DNA from: Chrysomallon squamiferum
Lineage: Eukaryota; Mollusca; Gastropoda; Neomphalida; Peltospiridae
DNA length: 64,000 nucleotides
Assembly: GCA_012295275.1 (NCBI GenBank)
Contig: CM022677.1
Coordinates: 12,079,723 to 12,143,722 of the forward strand
Direction of reading: 5' to 3'
Shown here: one piece after another, positions 56,933 to 64,000 of the stretch
Numbering within the stretch: the stretch's first letter is position 1
Layout: each line of letters starts with the position of its first letter
Made by a program: the position numbers and the translations under genes
The notes under the pieces: generated by a model
Database searches by the model: none
What the model saw: the letters and a program-made list of their open reading frames with translations, nothing else
Told to the model about the DNA's origin: nothing

Positions 56933-58775
56933 TTTGGCTTACAAGCAGACAAAAATGTTATGAATTGCATGGAGAAAAAGATAAAGATTTGCTCATAAAC
57001 GGAGTGTTGTTGTTTCTTTGATCATGAGTTTTTCTGTGAATTAATAACCTGCACTTGTAAAACAGGATGTTTTAAACACTCCACGTAGCACTTTTGCTTT
57101 AGATCAACAGTGAAAAACCATGTTAAATATCTTACAAGTATTAGGCTCTGGCTGCTTTTAGCCCCATTGGAAAGCTAATAAAATATGTAGCAAGATGGGA
57201 ATAAAAGTAAAGTCAACATATTTTTCTTCCAAAAAAAATAGATTTCAAGCATAAATTACAATATATTATAATCAGTCGAATTATCACTGAAACATCGTGT
57301 CATAGAGGTAACTGAATTTATATTTGGCAGAACTTAGAGTTGCAAATATTGAAAAGCTGTGACCATTATAGTAGGTTCAGTTGATTATTTTCAGCGAAAA
57401 ACATTTGCTGCTGGCGGTTATAAACCAGTGAGTGTACAGAACAGCTCATTTAAAGAAGGAAAGGCTTTTGTGTGAATTTGTGGTGGGATTTTGAACAGGT
57501 GACTGTCAGACGAGTTTCGACTCAGTCTGTGTGTATGTATGTACAAACAGATAGATAAAGAGAGAGACAGATATACTTTGATAATTCAAAAAAACAACAA
57601 CTGAAAAGTATCAATAAAATAGTTTAACTTTCAGGGAATTCAAATATTTACAGCAGTTTCTTCTAATGAATATACATGTACAGGCCTGTATATATGAGCA
57701 TATATCTATATATCTAGTTAACTATCTATATATGAATGTCTGTATGTATTCAGATTTACAAACATAATTCACACAGTTCTCTTAAATCACATTTCAATTG
57801 CAAATAACATGTTTCCCACAATACACTCCTTTGTAAATACAAAGAAACACCAATCAGTAAGCGTTAATGGTTCACTATGGCAGTTCTTTGAAGACTGTAT
57901 GCAATTATATATTATGTAAAGAAGCCCTTCGCTTTACATAGGCAGATGACCTATAGCAAGTTCATTTTATTCTGCTTAAAGAACAACTTACTGTTCTCTG
58001 CTTTAAGTTTTCAGGGGCTAATTTCAATTAAATCAATAGTCTAGGACCGCAAAAAAACTTTGAGAAATAGGTTTTCACTGTTGTCAGCAATTGAATGTTT
58101 TAAGGTCATTAAGAACGAATATGAGTTGGTTGGGAGATAGATGTGCTTGAAAGATATGAGTATATGTGTGCTGCTAGATATTTGGTAGTAATTAAAGGAT
58201 TATTTATTTATTTATTTATTTTAGGTAAAATAAGCGGAAGCGATTCCACATTTTCTTCAATGATTTATGTAATAATCACGTAAGTAATCTTGTAACCATT
58301 TTATTTTTATTAGTTATTTTATTGTAATAGTAATTTTCTCAGCTTACCTCTCAGTATATCTGCATGTATCATCTGTACCGCACATGTATCGCTCAGTCTG
58401 TTTGTGTTGTCATTCTGTATATCTACTTTTCTGTCGGACCGTCTTCGAGTATTTGTGTGTGTATGTATTACCTATATGTACATATAAAGTTTGCCTTTAT
58501 CAGTGTATGTAATGCTGTATATCTACATATATTGTCTTTTTTGATGTCTGTGTCTGTGTTTATCTATTTCCGTGTGTCTAATAATTCTTTGTTTATCATT
58601 TTTATTTCATCTTTATTTTATCTTTCTTCAGGTTTATCAACACTTTAGTCATCACTGGTTTGCTGTAGATCTACAGACTCCTCAGAGATAGATAAACACG
58701 GAGATATGAGATGTATAAAATATTGACAACTATCTAAATTATATTCTTGTTTCTTTCTTTGGGTTTTATCCTCAA

Positions 58776-58811
<36 letters not shown>

Positions 58812-60590
58812 AAATTACTTTATATATTTATTTATGTATTAATATGATTGTATTTATTTATTTATTTTTTTAAGTTTTTCTAATTATATATCCCTAAATG
58901 AAATATGTATGGTTCTAGAATTTAATTTGTAAGTAAATACAATATTTTATTTAGTGTGAAAGACTGATCTTATAACATTTTGACAGTTATTTTTAGAATA
59001 ATTGGATAGAATTTAAAAACTGTTTTACTGATGGTAATAGAATGTTTGTTAAGCAGATTATAATTATTAGTTACGTAATAATTACGAGTTTATTTTTGTC
59101 ATTTGTAAGTAAATAGTGAATTAGTATATATCTGCCAAATACTTGTTAGAATTACAGATCAGAAGTAAGTGATCAGTTAGAATGCTGATATCGTTTCAGT
59201 ACATGTCAAACCATTTCAGAAAAAATGACATTTTTATAAGAAAAGTGTTGGCGCTGGTTGTTAGTATTCTTACAGTTATTAAAGTGTTTAAATATTTGAA
59301 TTATTGAAATTCATTGTTAAGTGTGAAGTGTTTTAATGTAATATTTTTTGTTCCATATTTAAACAGTTTCAAATTTCAGTTGTGTTGTTATTTCTACTTT
59401 ATTTATTTTAATTGAAATTTGTTTCTGTTTGAATTTAGTCTGTTCAAAGTTAAATTTTCATTTGAACATGTCATTAAAAAGACTGAATTTTGACGTGTGC
59501 CTATCTTGGTTTTAAACGGCAACAATAAACACATCTGTATTATGAGACTAATTTTTTTAAATAATGCAATGATGCAATACATGAATTTCAAAGGTTATTG
59601 TTTATTAAGTTAGTTATCTATTTATTTATTATTATTATTTCTGCTAAAAAAATTGGAGACGGTTATCAACCAGAGCTTATGGTAAAATTAGATAAAACAT
59701 AACTTTTTTTTTTTTTTTTTTTTTTTTTTGTTGTTTTACCAGTATTTCAGTTATGTTAGAGAGCTGTAATAAAGTGACAGTGTAATAATATTAAATAGAA
59801 CATTGTTGTTTTTCATTATTGTCTGAACTTTGGTCTATAAGGCAACACATAATGTCATCCTCCTTTGTATTTTTATCTTATTTGCTGATAATGAAACGGA
59901 TATTTTCACACAAGATCTGTAATAGTGAGATATTTAAATATGATATTTACTGTAATAAAAAAAATGTTCGTTGTATGCTGGTTTTAATTTCATTCAGCTA
60001 ATTTGCTTTTCTTGACATTGTGTTCTAAACGACAAAATGATTCCGCTTCAGTTTGGAGTTGGGTTTTGATACAAATAGAAAACGTAATTAAGAAGATAGT
60101 CTTTTGTAGTTCTGATATCTTTACATTCACTTTCTAATGTTTATGAATTAGATGCCTTATATTAAATATAGACAATTAAGTGATAAAATAATTTGTTGAT
60201 TAATATTTAATATTTTGTTAGAACAGTACATACATTATATATAAAATAATGAGTAACTGACCGATTCTCAAGTGAGTGACATTAAAATGTCACCATGTAA
60301 ACAGCTGTAGATTAGTTGTTACATTCAAGAATGTAATAAATGTCGTATACGTTTTGCTGAGGAATGATGTAACCTACGACAAGAAATCTTCTCTCGTTTT
60401 ATAAATACAAATATTTTATAAATAGTCAAAAGATATGATTTACTGACAAACAATAAAAAAAAAATAATAAAAAAAAAATAACATTCTTGTGAAATGTAAT
60501 GAATAAAGTGAAATAAATATACCAAAAATAGACACATTAATAGAATAACAGCGCTATAGAAATGTGACTAATAACCTAACCTAGACAAAG
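56933..60590. other. Gene-poor AT-rich sequence
   Basis: Contains (TTTA)n near 58205-58225, (ATT)n at 58778-58810 and poly-T at 59704-59729. A frame at 58364-58648 rich in Y, C, V and S is derived from TGTATC-like simple sequence. No exon, RNA gene or mobile element recognised. Confidence 0.5.
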
Positions 60591-60640
60591 TACAACTTCG
60601 TGTAGCTGCAAGAAACAGGTTTAGTCACAGCATTAACAAT

Positions 60641-61012
60641 GGCGATGTTGAGATATTTACTTGTTTGTCATGATTGTTACATTTAGTACAGGTAAGTTTC
60701 ATTTATTTTTTAACTGTTTATTCATTTATTTATTTATTCATTTGTATTATTAAGATTTATGCTGTTTAGAGTTGGTTATTTTTTCATTAAACTTGTTTAT
60801 CTGTTTTTATTATTTTTATTTAGTCTTGACAAGAATGAGACTTTTTATATCTTAACCGAGATAGAAGTAGACGCTTTATTACAGTGAGAGCGCTGAAGTA
60901 ATACGTGACCGAGTAAGATACCCGAAGGAAACAAATTAAATCACAACATACACTATGGCGATAGTGGGATACATACTTGTTTCTGCTTCGATTGTTTAGG
61001 TAAGTTTTATTG
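60641..61012 (+). pseudogene. Two tandem signal-peptide-like first exons, both broken
   Basis: Two similar ~290-base-spaced segments each start ATGGCGAT and end at a gtaag donor. The first (60641-60691) reads MAMLRYLLVC and then, after a one-base shift, MIVTFST ending in phase-1 G|gtaagt. The second (60955-60999) reads MAIVGYILVSASIV followed by TAG at the donor. Hydrophobic N-termini with a donor directly after are the hallmark of signal-peptide exons of secreted or Ig-type genes like that at 42124. Both carry a disruption, so they look like remnants. No following exon is seen on this strand. Confidence 0.45.
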
Positions 61013-61504
61013 TTACTATTTAATTCATACATTGAAAGAAATATAGTAGATATTACCGATATAAACTGTGTACTGAAAAGCGATTCACTCTGTGCCTTGG
61101 TTAAAACTAGTTTGGTGTATATTATTTAAATTGAACGTCGTCTCTGTGAAAAGTGAATGAATCGGACTATGAAGACCCATAAACTGTAAGGAACGTTAAA
61201 CATATCAGCTTATTTGCATTGCATTCTTTTTTTTGCTATAGTAGTTGCAGAAACATGTGGGATGATTGACGGTATTTTGGGATTTACTGTTTTGCTTGAT
61301 GTTCGAAGAATCTTACACAGAATAGCCACTTAAAAAATAAACAATCTCAGAACTTTTGTAGATAATCAGATATAAATCTTGAAACAAAAAGCTGTTATTC
61401 ATTATTACATATATATCAATGTTTGATCTACGTCTGAAAGCATTGTCTGAAAAAATAAATTATTTTGCCTTTTATTAAATATTGCAATTAGTGCCACATC
61501 CTAC

Positions 61505-61620
61505 ATCAAAAAAATATCATTAATATTTCTATTAATGAGACCGACATTGCCGTCGTTCCAGGATTGTTCTTAACATTTCATTATTATTCTTTTTATTCGC
61601 TATTATTCTTATTTAGTGAC
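61505..61620 (-). repeat. Single inverted unit of the tandem satellite family
   Basis: On the minus strand it contains aacaatcctggaacgacggc, aatgtcggtctcattaatag and attaatattaatgat, plus 'gaataataatgaaatgttaagaa' parts, matching arrays A-C. Short and isolated. Confidence 0.65.
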
Positions 61621-62048
61621 CGTGCCCGTCCTTTATTAAAAACAAAGAATGAATGAGAAAGAAAATATAGAGAAAAAACAGAATGTTAATTAGAATGAGG
61701 TTGATAACTATGGAAAAAATAAAAATAAAAATAAAAAATAAAAAATGTACTGAGAGAAAGAATGTGTTGGAGAAAAGAGAGAGAGAGAGAGAGTTTCCAA
61801 GAGCATGAGAACAAAGACAAAAAGTAAACAAGCAGTTTTTACATATTTAATAACACATACCTAACAATTATGAAAATACAAACAATTATTTAAGTACATG
61901 AAAAACATCTACATAAAATTATTTTATAATAAAAACTTTAGTTTACCTGAAGTAAGTTTAATGACAGATATAGAAAGATCAGGATTACATAAAATATATA
62001 GAATAATTATTTAAACATTATAAAAAAAATTTAAATTAATGAAAAAAT
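61621..62048. other. AT-rich sequence with a partial duplicate of LRR exon d
   Basis: About 61945-61990 (acctgaagtaagtttaatga, cagatatagaaagatcagga) is a short duplicate of the 3' end of LRR exon d and its donor. A (GA)n tract lies at 61777-61793. Confidence 0.6.
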
Positions 62049-62051
62049 TAC

Positions 62052-62254
62052 CTGAAGTAAGTTTAACTAAATCATCAGTGACAGATACAGATAGGTCAGG
62101 ATTATTTCAAATGTCCACATCCTTCAAAGAAAGGAGTTTTCCTTGGAAATGTTCTACCAGAAACTCAATCCGCTTGTTGGTTAAACAACAGGAATTCAGA
62201 CTTGATTCCTGTAGAGAACTTGTGACTGATTTGGATTCTGGAATACCTGAAATA
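62052..62254 (-). pseudogene. NLR-type LRR exon d, right copy
   Basis: On the minus strand the acceptor is acttatttcag and the donor CTTCAG|gtaatt. Encodes SKSVTSSLQESSLNSCCLTN, then FLVEHFQGKLLSLKDVDI, a TGA, and NNPDLSVSVTDDLVKLTS. The pattern resembles NLR-family LRR exons (LxxLxLxSCxLT...L..LxxVDIxxNP.L). It is a full-length version (203 bases) of the exon at 38107-38288 and has a single stop at the position where the other copy has GGA. Confidence 0.7.
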
Positions 62255-62483
62255 AGTGAAAAACAGTATTAAGAAACTTGGCAACTGCATTTAAACTATG
62301 AGCAGAAAAAGAAAAAAATATATAATAATGAGAAATTTGTCAAATCTTGATAGAGAATGACATACATGTCTGTATATATGTATATATGTATATATGAGAT
62401 ATATATATGAAGAGAGAGAGAGAAAGAGATATTAATAACACACACATATATATATATATTTTACAAATTAAATCTAAATTTAC

Positions 62484-62534
62484 CATCAACAGTAAGTGTT
62501 TGGTTGTTAAGTTTTGCATCATTCAGAAGAAAAG
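62484..62534 (-). pseudogene. NLR-type LRR exon c, right copy
   Basis: Encodes FLLNDAKLNNQTLTVDG on the minus strand and ends GATG|gtaaat. Inverted match to 37777-37853. The acceptor position is approximate (gacag before CTTTTC). Confidence 0.6.
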
Positions 62535-62961
62535 CTGTCATCTTTGTAGTAGACAAATCTTTAGACCAACATCATTGATATTACACTTACTGACACATAC
62601 AGACAATAACAAACATACTGGCTTCTGTCAATAAAAATAAATAATGAAATTAATCTAATATTAAAATTGTATATACATTCATAGAGAAAGACAGACATAT
62701 ATTGTTAAAGATTATACGACAGATATCCATGTAAGAACTTACACACCCGCACAACACACAAGTTGACACACACATTAAGACACACACACAAACACCCAAA
62801 TGTACGTATACATACAAAGAGATAGATGAATTTTGTTAATGCAAATACTATTGACAACTAATGTAATTGTTTATCATCAGCTACCATGTATCACCAATAT
62901 TTACTATTACACTTTTCATGTGAACACAGCAAACTGTTTGAGTTGTGAAATTTCCTCTCAC

Positions 62962-63112
62962 CTTTAAAGCAGCAGCCAGTCCTTTAGTGAGAGCAGTTTT
63001 ATCAGATAATCCATTACTAGACAGATCTAGTTCTGTGAGTCCAGTGTATAGTGAGAGCAGTTTTATCAGATAATCCATTACTAGACAGATCTAGTTCTGT
63101 GAGTCCATGTTT
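62962..63112 (-). pseudogene. NLR-type LRR exon b, right copy, with internal duplication
   Basis: Minus-strand frame encodes GLTELDLSSNGLSDKTAL and TKGLAAALKVRGNF, a textbook LRR (LxxLDLSSNGL) of the ribonuclease-inhibitor type used in NLR proteins. A ~56-base segment (agagcagttttatcagataa through tctgtgagtcca) is present twice in tandem (about 62999-63048 and 63055-63104), which breaks the frame at its start. This duplication is recent, as the two copies are almost identical. Confidence 0.7.
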
Positions 63113-63624
63113 TCTACTAAAGTCAGTGATAGAAGTTAGAGAGAGAGAGAGAGAGAGAATAATCATTTCCTAGATAATTACTCAACAGCAGTAACAGTGA
63201 TAATGATAACTGTGTAGAAGAGAATAACTTAGATAATAGCAGTAACAGTGATAATGATAACTGTGGTAGAATTAACTACAAGTAGACTATTACAGTAAGC
63301 AGAGGTAGTTAACACCTGCAGACACCATAGCAGTAGTGATAGTAGATGTAATAATATAAGTAACAACAGTAGAAATAGCAGTAACAGACATAGATAAATA
63401 GATATATAATAGTTATCTACTGGTAATAGCTTTAGCGTGTTGAAAGTCACTGTTAGTAACTATTTTTTCAGTAGTAGAATAATAGTAGTGACAGTCATAG
63501 TAACAAAAGTAGCAATATTAGTAGCTAACTGATAATTCTGGATAATTACTGATTACTGATAACAAGAACAATAATAATAAGAAGAAGAAGAAATTTTATA
63601 ACAGTTATAATTAAGATTACTCAC

Positions 63625-63734
63625 AGCACTCTCAGTGTCTGTTTTGTTGGTGGTGAGGCTAAGGAAGATCACTGTTGTGTTAGAACACGTTGCCAAACAC
63701 ACAGCTTGGAAAGCCTGGGGTCCAAAACTGTTTC
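63625..63734 (-). CDS. NLR-type LRR exon a, right copy (intact)
   Basis: On the minus strand the acceptor is tttatcag (phase 1) and the donor GCT|gtgagt. Encodes NSFGPQAFQAVCLATCSNTT, then VIFLSLTTNKTDTES. The upstream bases also read LVLNLSG, so the repeat may start further 5'. Intact open frame. The rest of the gene would lie beyond the window end (minus strand upstream). It matches 36062-36174 inverted. Confidence 0.65.
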
Positions 63735-64000
63735 CTGATAAATTTAAAACCAAGGTAAAAAAATAATTAAAGAAAATATGTAACCACTAAATTATTCAAC
63801 AGGTTGTAATTTTAAATAAAATAATGAAAAGGTTGATAATAATTAATGTGAATATTATCTAATACAATATGATTATGTTTTAAACAAATTAAAAATAATA
63901 AGAAAAAATAAAAATAAATAAATGATAGATACATACATAGACAGAGAGAAGATAGATAGAAAGATTTATAAATAAATAAAAATAAATAAACTAAAAACAA
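63735..64000. other. AT-rich end of window
   Basis: AAAT- and GATA-type repeats; no exon seen. Presumably intron of the minus-strand LRR gene. Confidence 0.5.

Overview
This window is eukaryotic and animal, most likely from a mollusc or another lophotrochozoan. It is AT-rich and intron-dominated, with GT-AG exons, very abundant microsatellites, and fragments of MCC, RING/TRIM-like, Mind-bomb-like, NLR-type leucine-rich repeat and immunoglobulin receptor genes. Two runs of exactly 200 N (11289-11488 and 39145-39344) look like scaffolding gaps. The species assignment is inference.

Layout. 1-2.4 kb: one lone Ig-domain exon. 2.6-10 kb: simple repeats, a CTAT/CTGT-rich segmental duplication and weak minus-strand exons with an ankyrin-like piece. 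11.9-17.5 kb: the 3' part of an MCC-like coiled-coil gene (+), with an array of copied splice acceptors before its first visible exon and a C-terminal PDZ-ligand ending. 19-19.7 kb: a CpG-rich tandem satellite. 20.2-23.4 kb: a RING / coiled-coil / propeller gene (-) with a well-formed exon structure but one in-frame TAA after the RING. 23.6-24.7 kb: more satellite and tandem repeats. 27.4-28.8 kb: a large foldback element. 28.8-34 kb: a decayed Mind-bomb-like gene (+; MIB/HERC2, ZZ, MIB/HERC2, REP and ankyrin pieces). 35.2-38.3 kb: a linker and LRR exons (+). 42.1-55.5 kb: a two-Ig-domain transmembrane receptor (+) whose large introns hold hAT, LINE and foldback debris and an inverted partial copy of its own Ig exon. 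55.5-60.5 kb: no recognisable gene. 60.6-61 kb: two broken signal-peptide-like exons. 62-63.8 kb: an inverted copy (-) of the LRR exons at 36-38 kb.

The gene content (Ig receptor, RING/propeller, MIB/ankyrin, LRR) resembles a fast-evolving innate-immune-like neighbourhood, where exon duplication, inversion and pseudogenisation dominate. I see no operon, rRNA, tRNA or CRISPR. All gene models were assembled by eye from reading frames and splice consensus, without any search.
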